From: Phycisphaerae bacterium | Lineage (GTDB): Bacteria > Planctomycetota > Phycisphaerae > Phycisphaerales > SM1A02 | Reading direction: 5' to 3' | Assembly: GCA_018665385.1 (NCBI GenBank) | Contig: JABJDN010000124.1 | Span: 1-17,782 of the forward strand | DNA length: 17,782 nucleotides | Shown: positions 6,455-13,279 of the stretch, in pieces | Numbering within the stretch: the first letter of the stretch is position 1 | Layout: every line of letters begins with the position of its first letter | Program-made: the position numbers and the translations under genes | Notes under the pieces: model-generated | Databases searched by the model: none | What the model saw: only the letters and a program-made list of their open reading frames with translations | What the model was told of the DNA's origin: nothing

Positions 6455-7971
6455 ATTGGTTTCAATTTATTTTCAAGGTGACGCATTAGCGGGTCTGACG
6501 ACAATGGCTTGCCAGTAACGTGCACGCAAAGGTCTGCGGCTCTAAACCGTTGTCCGTGGCAATGAATGTTTTCATTCAGCCAAGTTTTCAAAGTGCCAAA
6601 TTCGCCACGTGCAAATTGTTCGTACATATCTGGAATTTCTTCCATTGCTGTTTCGAAGAATTGAGCACAATACAAATTGCCGAGCGTATATGTTGGGAAG
6701 TAACCCATTGACGTCATCGACCAATGGATGTCTTGTAAACATCCCTTCGTGTCGCTTGGAACATCTATGCCCAAATATTCTTGGTACCGAGCGTTCCATG
6801 CATCAGGCAAATCTGCCACAGCAAGTTCACCCTTCATCAACAAGCGTTCTAACTCGAATCGAATCATAATATGCATGTTGTAGGTCGCTTCATCTGCTTC
6901 AACGCGTATGAAGTCTGGCTTCACAATATTTGCACCACCGTACACATCGTCAAAACTTAGGTGGGCAGTTGCATCGCCAAAGAATTCGCCCATTTTTGGG
7001 TAACACCATTTCCAGAATGCTTCGCTTCGACCAACTTGGTTTTCCCACATTCGGCTTTGTGATTCATGTATTCCAAGTGAAACAGCGCTGCCCATTGGCG
7101 TTCCAACATTCGTAAAGAGTAACCCTTGTTCGTAAATGCCATGTCCACATTCGTGCATTGTTGAACCAATTGCATCGTTCACATTATTCTCGTGAAAACG
7201 AGTCGTCATACGAACGTCATTGCAATGTGTCCCACTGCAAAACGGATGCGTTGATTCATCTAAACGACCAGATTGGAAGTCAAAACCGATTTGGCTTGCG
7301 ATTGCATTCACAAATTTCTTTTGGTGATCGATAGGAAGAACAAGCTCGTTAAATTTATTCGATGGCTTTTTGTCGCTTCCCATCAAGTCATCTAGTAGCG
7401 ACTGGAGTTTTACACGCAATGGCGTAAAGACTTCGCTCACTGAAGCTGCAGTACATCCTGGTTCGTAATCTTCAGCGAGTGCGTCCCATGGTTCTCCACC
7501 TTCAGACCAACCATAACATTCTGCCTTGCGTTGAAGCAAGTTCACAATTTTTTCTAACCATGGTTGGAATTCTGAGAAGTCATTATTTTTACGTGCTTCA
7601 GCCCAAGCGCTTTGCCCACGACTAGACAGCATCGCTTCTTCTTCAACCAAAGAAGCTGGCAACTTTGTTGCTCGATCGTACCCGTGGCGAATTTCTCGAA
7701 TGTTCGCTGCACTTGCACTCGTAGGATCGCCAACAAGATCATCGTTCGCTTCGCAAGCTGAAATCAGGTCGCCATTTTTTGGGTTCGTTTTCATCTCGTG
7801 GTATAAACGTGATGTAAGTGATATCTGGTCTGCTCTAAACTCGATGCCATTCTTTGGCATCATGACTTCTTGGTCCCAATGCAAAAGTGAAATTGTTGAA
7901 CCAAGTGCGTTGCACTCTTTGGCTGTTTTGATTAGTTGGTTGTATTCTGTTGAGGTAGCTGTTGCAGTCAT
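6439..7971 (-). CDS. Carboxypeptidase Taq-type, M32 family metallopeptidase
   Basis: Zinc carboxypeptidase removing C-terminal residues, expected in the cytoplasm. The 510-residue length is typical of M32. Numbered from the chosen start: HPF motif near 242, the D-x-R-x-T motif in NDVRMTTRF, the zinc-binding HECGH (273-277, the family's HEXXH), third ligand Glu303 in HESQSRMWENQ, and SMGYFPTYTLGN near the C-terminus. The frame continues upstream to a GTG at 7995, adding 8 residues, but AGGAG sits 7 nt before the ATG at 7971, so I use the ATG. The gene lies 88 nt after the lipoprotein gene on the same strand, separated by a strong hairpin without a T-tract, so partial read-through is possible. 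Confidence 0.93.
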   Translation of the reverse strand: MTATATSTEYNQLIKTAKECNALGSTISLLHWDQEVMMPKNGIEFRADQISLTSRLYHEMKTNPKNGDLISACEANDDLVGDPTSASAANIREIRHGYDRATKLPASLVEEEAMLSSRGQSAWAEARKNNDFSEFQPWLEKIVNLLQRKAECYGWSEGGEPWDALAEDYEPGCTAASVSEVFTPLRVKLQSLLDDLMGSDKKPSNKFNELVLPIDHQKKFVNAIASQIGFDFQSGRLDESTHPFCSGTHCNDVRMTTRFHENNVNDAIGSTMHECGHGIYEQGLLFTNVGTPMGSAVSLGIHESQSRMWENQVGRSEAFWKWCYPKMGEFFGDATAHLSFDDVYGGANIVKPDFIRVEADEATYNMHIMIRFELERLLMKGELAVADLPDAWNARYQEYLGIDVPSDTKGCLQDIHWSMTSMGYFPTYTLGNLYCAQFFETAMEEIPDMYEQFARGEFGTLKTWLNENIHCHGQRFRAADLCVHVTGKPLSSDPLMRHLENKLKPIYGLA

Positions 7972-7978
7972 TGTGTTT

Positions 7979-7983
7979 CTCCT
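7979..7983 (-). promoter_or_regulatory. Shine-Dalgarno sequence deciding the M32 peptidase start
   Basis: AGGAG on the minus strand is followed by AAACACA and ATG (7971), a 7-nt spacing. It lies inside the coding frame of the longer GTG form, which argues for the shorter protein. Confidence 0.75.
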
Positions 7984-8006
7984 ATTGAAGCCCACCCATG
8001 ATAACG

Positions 8007-8036
8007 ACAGCGGACCGCCAAATGGCGGTCCGCTGT
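8007..8036 (-). terminator. Strong 13-bp hairpin after the lipoprotein gene
   Basis: ACAGCGGACCGCC (8007-8019) pairs perfectly with GGCGGTCCGCTGT (8024-8036) around a 4-nt loop, 24 nt after the lipoprotein stop codon. No T-tract follows on either strand. It may be a terminator of the no-U-tail type, a 3'-end stabiliser, or a partial terminator before the downstream peptidase gene. Confidence 0.6.
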
Positions 8037-8059
8037 GTTCAATCAGTTTAGAAACCTGT

Positions 8060-9883
8060 TTATTCTGTAGAAATTAGGTTCGATAGGTACTCAACAATCA
8101 TTGAGCCATTGTCATCGGTTCTTAATTTAGCAAGATCCAATGCTGTTTCGCCTGATGAGTTTTTAGCGTTTACATCTGCGCCAGACGCTACAAGCAATTC
8201 AATTTTATCAAGAGTTACATTATTGCTTCCTGCACCAATATGAAGCGCTGTTGATTTCTTATTGTCGATGCCATTTACTTTTGCACCAGCATTGATAAGG
8301 AGTGCAACGGCTTCAATTTTGCCGGTTCGAACCGCATGCATAAGGGGAGTTCTACCCTCTGCGATATCGTTCACGGAAACATCAGCGCCAGCTTCTACAA
8401 GTATTGCTACTGAATCCGTATCGCCAAAACCAGCTGCCCAGATTAAAGGTGTATACCCAAGTACAGTATCTACTGTGTTCGCATCAGCACCAGCGTCAAT
8501 GAGAACTTGCACGCCACTTGCAATACCGAAACCTGATGCCCAAGACAATGGAGTATTTCCAAGACGGTCACGGGACTGAATGTCAGCGCCTTCGTCAATG
8601 AGAACCTGGATTGTTTCGGGGTTTTTCGATCGGGCCGCATACATAAGTGGTGTTCTGTTTACACGGTCAACTCGCTCAACTTGTGCACCAAGTGCAATCA
8701 GGGCAATAACTGTATCTGGATATCCTGCTTCTGCAGCGCTGCTTAGTAAAGTAACACCACCTCGATTTACAGCATCGTATGAACCAAGACCATCCTCGAT
8801 GTACTTAATGACTTGCATACCTTTACCAGCTTTAATGTACTGAGTAAGTTGATCGCCATTCAACGGACGCGTTGGGTCTTTCGTTGGCAATACACCGCCT
8901 TCGCGGCGCAGTTTAATAATTTCATTTAACCGCTGACGTTGCTCTGCACTCAAACGAATGTTCGTTGTAATTTCGCTGCAAAGTGGGTGGTCAAGACGAA
9001 TAGTGATTTTTGTTGTTTGAACGACATCCCAGAAATCTTCCCAGTTCAATTGTAATTCTTGCGATGTCGCCGCTTCTGTTGGGAGCTCTGCAATTGCAGG
9101 CAGAATAGAAGTCACTGTGAATGGTTGATCATCTATTGATGTCAAAATAATTGTGCCAAATTTTTCGCCAGTCTGGATCGCAATCGGATTCTGGTCGATG
9201 GTTACATACTCAATTGTTTCTGCAACAACTGGAAGACGCAGTGGTGGGTAGCCCGTGATGGAGAATGTGACCGTCTTTGAAAGTTTACGTGCTCGACCCT
9301 TGCCGTCCATCGTGACACTTACGTCAGTTGATTCGCCTGGTAGCAACACTGTATCTTGCTTGAAATCTGAAGTAGTACAACCGCAACTTGCCTTTGCTCG
9401 TTCGATTGTTACAGCGGTGTCGCTTGTGTTTGTCAGCGTAACACTTCCTGTACCTGTTTCACTTGTTGAAAAAGCCCCAAGGTCTAGGGACTCTGGAGTT
9501 GCAGTGACCACTTGTGTTAGCAAACCTGGAGTACCAGGCTGCGCAGTTAAATCTTTTGCATTCAATGATGATACATCCGCAGACTTTTTACCTGTAGGTA
9601 AAAGTGCATTCAATTTATCCATTTGTTCTGGATTTGATAAGTCAACTGGAATTGGCTTGCCTGGTTTTCTGTTATTTTTCGTATCAGCAGAAGTATCTTT
9701 AGCAGATGCAGTAACTTCTGTCTTCGTAGTTGCTGGGCTTGATTCCACAGATGCAGTCTTCGTTGAATCAATTGAAACTTCATTCGACTCAGCTGGTTTT
9801 TCGCATCCAAGTAACGTGATAGATGCGATTCCAATCAAAGCGAATAGAGGCATTTTTGTAAGTAAGATTTTCATATCTTTCAT
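8060..9883 (-). CDS. Lipoprotein with a DUF1573 domain and about seven ankyrin repeats
   Basis: 607-residue exported protein. Residues 1-27 form a lipoprotein signal (hydrophobic ALIGIASITLLGC, acylated Cys27). A low-complexity Ser/Thr/Ala/Lys linker runs to about 115. A DUF1573 domain (about 131-228) carries the family motif SCGCT (166-170) in an immunoglobulin-like beta region. A second region (229-330) contains a QRQRLNEIIKLRREGG segment. About seven ankyrin repeats (roughly 372-604) follow, with recurring TPLMYAA/TPLSWAS/TPLIWAA and GAD turns. The ankyrins imply protein binding on the membrane surface or in the periplasm; the partner is unknown. Start 9883 is used; ATG at 9874 (three residues later) is equally possible and would leave the signal peptide intact. 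The gene diverges from the Memo gene with 182 bp between them. Confidence 0.88.
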   Translation of the reverse strand: MKDMKILLTKMPLFALIGIASITLLGCEKPAESNEVSIDSTKTASVESSPATTKTEVTASAKDTSADTKNNRKPGKPIPVDLSNPEQMDKLNALLPTGKKSADVSSLNAKDLTAQPGTPGLLTQVVTATPESLDLGAFSTSETGTGSVTLTNTSDTAVTIERAKASCGCTTSDFKQDTVLLPGESTDVSVTMDGKGRARKLSKTVTFSITGYPPLRLPVVAETIEYVTIDQNPIAIQTGEKFGTIILTSIDDQPFTVTSILPAIAELPTEAATSQELQLNWEDFWDVVQTTKITIRLDHPLCSEITTNIRLSAEQRQRLNEIIKLRREGGVLPTKDPTRPLNGDQLTQYIKAGKGMQVIKYIEDGLGSYDAVNRGGVTLLSSAAEAGYPDTVIALIALGAQVERVDRVNRTPLMYAARSKNPETIQVLIDEGADIQSRDRLGNTPLSWASGFGIASGVQVLIDAGADANTVDTVLGYTPLIWAAGFGDTDSVAILVEAGADVSVNDIAEGRTPLMHAVRTGKIEAVALLINAGAKVNGIDNKKSTALHIGAGSNNVTLDKIELLVASGADVNAKNSSGETALDLAKLRTDDNGSMIVEYLSNLISTE

Positions 9884-9928
9884 TCTGTGGAAGTCCTATA
9901 TGCAAATTTAAAAAAAAGGTAATTCTCT

Positions 9929-9956
9929 ATTGTAAACTCTCACCGCTCAAGGTCAA
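9929..9956 (-). promoter_or_regulatory. Sigma-70-like promoter of the ankyrin lipoprotein gene
   Basis: On the minus strand TTGACC (9956-9951) and TACAAT (9934-9929) are 16 bp apart, each matching consensus at 5 of 6 positions. This leaves a leader of about 40 nt before ATG 9883. It is the best-looking promoter in the window. Confidence 0.65.
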
Positions 9957-9962
9957 GCGGTG
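9941..9962. promoter_or_regulatory. Inverted repeat across the promoter, possible operator
   Basis: CACCGCT (9941-9947) and AGCGGTG (9956-9962) form a perfect 7-bp inverted repeat with an 8-bp spacer. It spans the -35 box and most of the -35/-10 spacer of the lipoprotein promoter, so a dimeric regulator bound here could block it. It could also act on the divergent Memo gene. A second small hairpin (AAGGGC/GCCCTT, near 9982-10001) lies closer to the Memo gene. Confidence 0.35.
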
Positions 9963-10065
9963 CTACTTTATTACGCAGTCGAAGGGCTTTTATTGCCCTT
10001 TTCAGTGTCCATCTCCACTTTCTATTACGGCAAATTCACCTTTTTTTCTACATACGGAGCCAAAT

Positions 10066-11271
10066 ATGCAATTCTCGGACCTTCCTGAGCACCTTGCTAT
10101 GCCTGCACTGCGCAGTTTTCAAGCCTGGCCTATCTCAAAAGATAAGAAACAGTTTGTAGCATTACGTGACCCATATGCTCTAGTAAGAGAAACAATGGTC
10201 GTTCCAGCGCACTTGTTCGGGGTGATTAAGCGAATTGATGGCAATACACTTGCTAAAGATATTGCTGCATCCACCAAGGCTCCAGAAGATCAATTCATCG
10301 ACTTGCTCGAAAAACTTGATGCGAGTGGCTTACTCTGGGGGCCCACTTCTGCAAAACTTGAGCAAGATACTGTTGCACGACTTACAGAAGACGGCACGTT
10401 TCCTATTCGTGCTTCAGGCTCCCTTGGAAAAACAACGGAAGATTGCAAAAAGCAATTACAACAGTGGTTTTCTGAAACAGAAGATCCAGAGTTTGAGCAG
10501 GCAATTCGAGGCATTGTTGCACCCCATCTTGATTACGTTCGAGGATGGCCAAACTATGCTTCAGCATACTATGCTTGGCAAACTGCAGAAAAACCTGACA
10601 GAATCGTCATTTTAGGGACCAATCATTTTGGCGAAGGAGATGGTGTAGTGCTTTCGACAATTGGATTTACTTCTCCACTTGGCCATTGCCCTGTTGATAC
10701 TGCAGTTGTAGATTGCCTACTTGCTGCATTCGGTGAAGGTGTTTTGAAAGATCTCATTGACCATGCTGCCGAACACTCAATCGAGTTGCAACTTCCGTGG
10801 ATTCAACATTGCTTTGGCAATGTTCCTGTTGTTGCAGCGCTCATTCCAAATCCCCTTATAGACATGCTTGATGGTGACGAAGATAACTCTCGCACCACGA
10901 CAGATGAGTTCATCTCAGAACTCAAGAAAATTCTCGAAGAACTCGGTGGCACAACCTATGTTGTAGCTTCTGCAGATTTAAGCCATGTAGGCCAACAGTT
11001 CGGCGAGCCCAGGCCGGTGGACGATCAGCGTAAATATGACGTCGAACGGCACGACAGAGAAATGATGACTAAATTCATCGGCAACGATACAGAAGATTTT
11101 GTTTCATCAATGAAATGGCACAACAATTCTACAAATTGGTGCAGCATCGGCAATATGTCAGCGGCAGTCAACCTGTTAGAACCTAACCAAATTGAACTCA
11201 TTGATTATCGCCAGGCGTGCGATAGCAAGGGCGCTGCACTTGTTTCTAGTTGCGCTATGGCATTGCTGTAA
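10066..11271 (+). CDS. Memo-family protein (AmmeMemoRadiSam system protein B-like) with an extra N-terminal domain
   Basis: 401 residues. The C-terminal part (about 147-401) is a MEMO1-like domain. Metal-ligand candidates by comparison with human MEMO1 are His154 in VAPHLDY, His187 in GTNHFGEGDG and Cys359 in NSTNWCSIG. EHSIELQLPW, ASADLSHVGQ and the terminal CDSKGAALVSSCA are also typical. Memo proteins are metal-binding and related to extradiol dioxygenases; the bacterial reaction is not settled. Residues about 25-92 (VALRDPYALV, a MVVPAHLF helix, KRIDGNTLAKDIA, then LDASGLLWGP) resemble a PqqD-like winged-helix module. The AMMECR1-like and radical-SAM partners often found with bacterial Memo genes are absent here. 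GGAG six bases before ATG 10066 fixes the start. Confidence 0.88.
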   Translation: MQFSDLPEHLAMPALRSFQAWPISKDKKQFVALRDPYALVRETMVVPAHLFGVIKRIDGNTLAKDIAASTKAPEDQFIDLLEKLDASGLLWGPTSAKLEQDTVARLTEDGTFPIRASGSLGKTTEDCKKQLQQWFSETEDPEFEQAIRGIVAPHLDYVRGWPNYASAYYAWQTAEKPDRIVILGTNHFGEGDGVVLSTIGFTSPLGHCPVDTAVVDCLLAAFGEGVLKDLIDHAAEHSIELQLPWIQHCFGNVPVVAALIPNPLIDMLDGDEDNSRTTTDEFISELKKILEELGGTTYVVASADLSHVGQQFGEPRPVDDQRKYDVERHDREMMTKFIGNDTEDFVSSMKWHNNSTNWCSIGNMSAAVNLLEPNQIELIDYRQACDSKGAALVSSCAMALL

Positions 11272-11302
11272 ATTCGTACACTTCGATGGAACTGATTAAG
11301 GC

Positions 11303-11332
11303 GTGGACTCGAATACAAGAGTAACCATCCAC
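11303..11332 (+). other. Possible small hairpin in the Memo 3' region
   Basis: ACTC (11307-11310) can pair with GAGT (11319-11322) around an 8-nt loop, and GTGG (11303-11306) with CCAC (11329-11332) outside it with a one-sided bulge. It lies between the Memo stop and the terminator. It may be only a structured 3' UTR; a small RNA ending at the terminator is conceivable. Confidence 0.2.
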
Positions 11333-11344
11333 TAGCCCCCACGG

Positions 11345-11381
11345 GAGCCCGTTTGTTTTTAAACAGCGGGCTCTATTTTTT
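11345..11381 (+). terminator. Intrinsic terminator after the Memo gene
   Basis: GAGCCCG (11345-11351) pairs with CGGGCTC (11367-11373), the stem extends inward through TGTTT/AAACA, and TATTTTTT follows (11374-11381). This is the clearest rho-independent terminator in the window, ending Memo transcription 16 bases before the next start codon. Confidence 0.9.
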
Positions 11382-11396
11382 GTAACAATACACAGC

Positions 11397-11849
11397 ATGA
11401 TTGCTGTAATCCAACGAGTCACCTCCGCAAGTGTGTCTGTTTCTGAACCACACTACAAATCGAATATCCAACATGGGTTCTGCATATTGCTCGGTGTCGA
11501 AGATGGCGATGATGAAACCGAAGCCAATTGGTTCGCTAAGAAAATTTCAACAATGCGAATCTTCCCTGACGCAGAAGGGAAAATGAATCTCTCTATCCTT
11601 GATGTCACCGGTGAAATCCTCCTTATAAGCCAATTTACTCTTGCTGCGAATTGTTCGCAAGGCAACCGCCCAAGCTTTGTGCGTGCTGCTTCTCCCGAGT
11701 TAGCTGAGCCGCTGTATGAAAGAGTAGGCGAGCAGTTAGAGAAGACTGGAATCGTCGTTACATACGGTGTTTTTGGCGCAGATATGAAAGTAGAAATTTC
11801 CAACGACGGGCCAGTCACCATCATCCTTAAACGAGATTACACTACGTAG
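11397..11849 (+). CDS. dtd: D-aminoacyl-tRNA deacylase
   Basis: 150-residue cytoplasmic proofreading enzyme that hydrolyses D-aminoacyl-tRNA (and glycyl-tRNA-Ala), protecting translation. It begins with the family N-terminus MIAVIQRVTSASV. Both active-site motifs are present: SQFTLAA (78-84) with downstream GNRPSF, and the cross-subunit Gly-cisPro motif NDGPVT (136-141) after GVFGADM. Length is typical and no key residue is missing. It starts 15 bases after the Memo terminator T-tract without a Shine-Dalgarno sequence; an AACAAT 7 nt before the ATG could be a -10 box. Two bases separate its stop from the uracil-DNA glycosylase start, so the pair is an operon. Confidence 0.96.
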   Translation: MIAVIQRVTSASVSVSEPHYKSNIQHGFCILLGVEDGDDETEANWFAKKISTMRIFPDAEGKMNLSILDVTGEILLISQFTLAANCSQGNRPSFVRAASPELAEPLYERVGEQLEKTGIVVTYGVFGADMKVEISNDGPVTIILKRDYTT

Positions 11850-11851
11850 TT

Positions 11852-12541
11852 ATGGATGAGCTAACCGCACGATTACATCTTGAAACGAGCAAACTTATGG
11901 GAGTTGACTTTTTGCCTACGAGCGATGTAGAAGCTGAACAACCGTTGCCTGTTTCTGTGCTACCAAGTGTAGACATTTCTGCGACTTCCCTCGAAGACAT
12001 ACAACAATTGCACGCAACTACCTGCCCACATTGCACAACGGTAACTTCGCACACCCAAATAGTGTTCGGCATTGGCAATCCCAATGCTTCACTCATGTTC
12101 ATCGGTGATGCTCCTGGACCTGAAGAAGATGCGGAAGGTATCCCCTTCGTGGGAGCAGCTGGGCAAAAACTTGATCAAATAATTTCTGCAATGGGCTTCT
12201 CGCGGGATGATGTCTACATCACGAACGTGGTAAAAAGCCACCTTGAAGATACCCGTACGCCTCTACCAACGGAAGTGAAAAAATGCGGCGAATTCTTGGA
12301 ACTGCAAATACAAGCAATACAACCAGACGTCATTGTTGCTCTGGGTTCGCCTGCTACGAAGTACCTTTTGCAAACGACAATAGGCATTACAAAGCTACGC
12401 GGTGTGTGGGGAGAGCACTGCTCCATACCAGTAATGCCCACGTACCACCCTGCGTACTTACTGCGAAACTACACCAAACAAACTCGAGAAGAAATCTGGT
12501 CTGATATGCAGAATGTACTGGCGAAACTTTCTACCAAATAG
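11852..12541 (+). CDS. Uracil-DNA glycosylase, family 4-like, with one Fe-S cysteine replaced by serine
   Basis: 229-residue base-excision enzyme that removes uracil from DNA. Motif A is GDAPGPEED (85-93), followed by GIPFVGAAGQKLD, and motif B is MPTYHPAYLLR with His199. Family 4 enzymes hold a 4Fe-4S cluster with four cysteines. Here Cys58 and Cys61 (CPHC) and Cys145 (EVKKC) are present, but the third position, usually in NVVKCRPP, is Ser129 in NVVKSH (codon AGC), followed by His130. Spacing to Cys145 matches normal members, so this is substitution, not deletion. The lack of a KRRIH-type insertion argues against UdgX. The N-terminal ~50 residues (ARLHLETSKLMGVDFLP) form an extra helical region. 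It is two bases from dtd and has no Shine-Dalgarno sequence, so it is probably translated by coupling. Confidence 0.9.
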   Translation: MDELTARLHLETSKLMGVDFLPTSDVEAEQPLPVSVLPSVDISATSLEDIQQLHATTCPHCTTVTSHTQIVFGIGNPNASLMFIGDAPGPEEDAEGIPFVGAAGQKLDQIISAMGFSRDDVYITNVVKSHLEDTRTPLPTEVKKCGEFLELQIQAIQPDVIVALGSPATKYLLQTTIGITKLRGVWGEHCSIPVMPTYHPAYLLRNYTKQTREEIWSDMQNVLAKLSTK

Positions 12542-12665
12542 TTCATTGCACAACTCTAGTTTTTGCAAGGGTTTCTGCCTTTCCGTACTTTTTGTTGTAA
12601 AAAATAGACTTTTTATCTTGATTTACGAAAAAATTAAGCGACAATACACGGATAAATAACGGGGG

Positions 12666-12689
12666 ACAAAGATGTTGTTAGGTCTTTGT
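12666..12689 (+). promoter_or_regulatory. Leader hairpin upstream of the 184-residue protein
   Basis: ACAAAGA (12666-12672) and TCTTTGT (12683-12689) form a perfect 7-bp inverted repeat with a 10-nt loop, 34 nt before ATG 12724. It follows a possible promoter (TTGATT, 16 bp, GACAAT; about 12620-12647). It could be a leader structure or an operator. No known riboswitch pattern is recognisable. Confidence 0.3.
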
Positions 12690-12723
12690 TAAGTTTATTC
12701 ACTTCTTTCTCATTGGGAATCAC

Positions 12724-13278
12724 ATGCAAGCACAAGATAAAATTATTGACCAGCCAACCTATAGCATGGCACTATTCCGTTCTGCAATTCACCCCGAATT
12801 CTTCCAAATTGAAGATCGTATCGAAGTGCAGCACAACGATTATGATTTTGAAGCTTGGCTATGCAAAGGCGGCCACGTTCTTCGCTTTGAGTACGAAGGG
12901 ATTTGCGTCACTGAAGTTATTTTCCAAAATGTCGATTCATTACCAGACCGCGGTCATGTAACCACAATGGTATGCGCTGGTGAACGAGATCACGAACAAG
13001 ATTTTGGCGATCGCATTACATTGATTAACTCTATGCAAATTGAAGTACTTCCTGAACACTTGTTCGGTGACAGCTATTTGGAATTGTCCGAATTCGCAGA
13101 TGAAGCAAAAGCAAAAGTCGTGCGGTATCAAACTGACAAGAGCAAAGGTCTTAGTATTCTTGATGTCCAACGGTACAACGACCAACTGCATGTTCAGTCT
13201 TACCACTTACACTCAGATCAAGGTGTTGTACTTCGTACACAATCCATTTTTGAGTTAAAGCAAGACCCAGCAGTCTAA
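12724..13278 (+). CDS. Conserved-looking protein of unknown function, 184 residues
   Basis: I do not recognise a named family. The protein is soluble-looking, acidic, with no signal peptide or membrane segment. It has alternating hydrophobic strands and a notable segment MALFRSAIHPEFFQIEDR (16-33), then YDFEAWLCKGGHVLRFEYEGICVTEV (about 40-65), then VTTMVCAGERDHEQDF (about 79-94). The even hydrophobic pattern, plausible codon use and tight packing (one base separates its TAA from the convergent gene's stop) support a real gene. Codons are like those of its neighbours, with no sign of recent transfer. The start at ATG 12724 has only a weak purine stretch (TTGGGAA). A conserved planctomycete family is my guess. 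Confidence 0.7.
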   Translation: MQAQDKIIDQPTYSMALFRSAIHPEFFQIEDRIEVQHNDYDFEAWLCKGGHVLRFEYEGICVTEVIFQNVDSLPDRGHVTTMVCAGERDHEQDFGDRITLINSMQIEVLPEHLFGDSYLELSEFADEAKAKVVRYQTDKSKGLSILDVQRYNDQLHVQSYHLHSDQGVVLRTQSIFELKQDPAV

Positions 13279-13279
13279 C

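Noticed and set aside
7972..7995. GTG start extending the M32 peptidase by 8 residues
   Set aside because: AGGAG with ideal spacing precedes the downstream ATG and lies inside this extension.
8262..8843. Ankyrin repeat region read as DNA tandem repeats or a CRISPR-like array
   Set aside because: The periodicity (about 33 codons) is at protein level; the DNA units are too divergent and there are no spacer-repeat units.
9255..9911. 218-codon plus-strand frame opposite the ankyrin lipoprotein
   Set aside because: Although hydrophobic and long, it is antisense to the signal peptide, linker and DUF1573 domain, which are clearly coding.
11272..11344. tRNA or known small RNA between Memo and dtd
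   Set aside because: No cloverleaf, T-loop or other known pattern; only weak short stems before the terminator.
12605..12723. Riboswitch upstream of the 184-residue protein
   Set aside because: One 7-bp hairpin is present but no conserved riboswitch core can be recognised.
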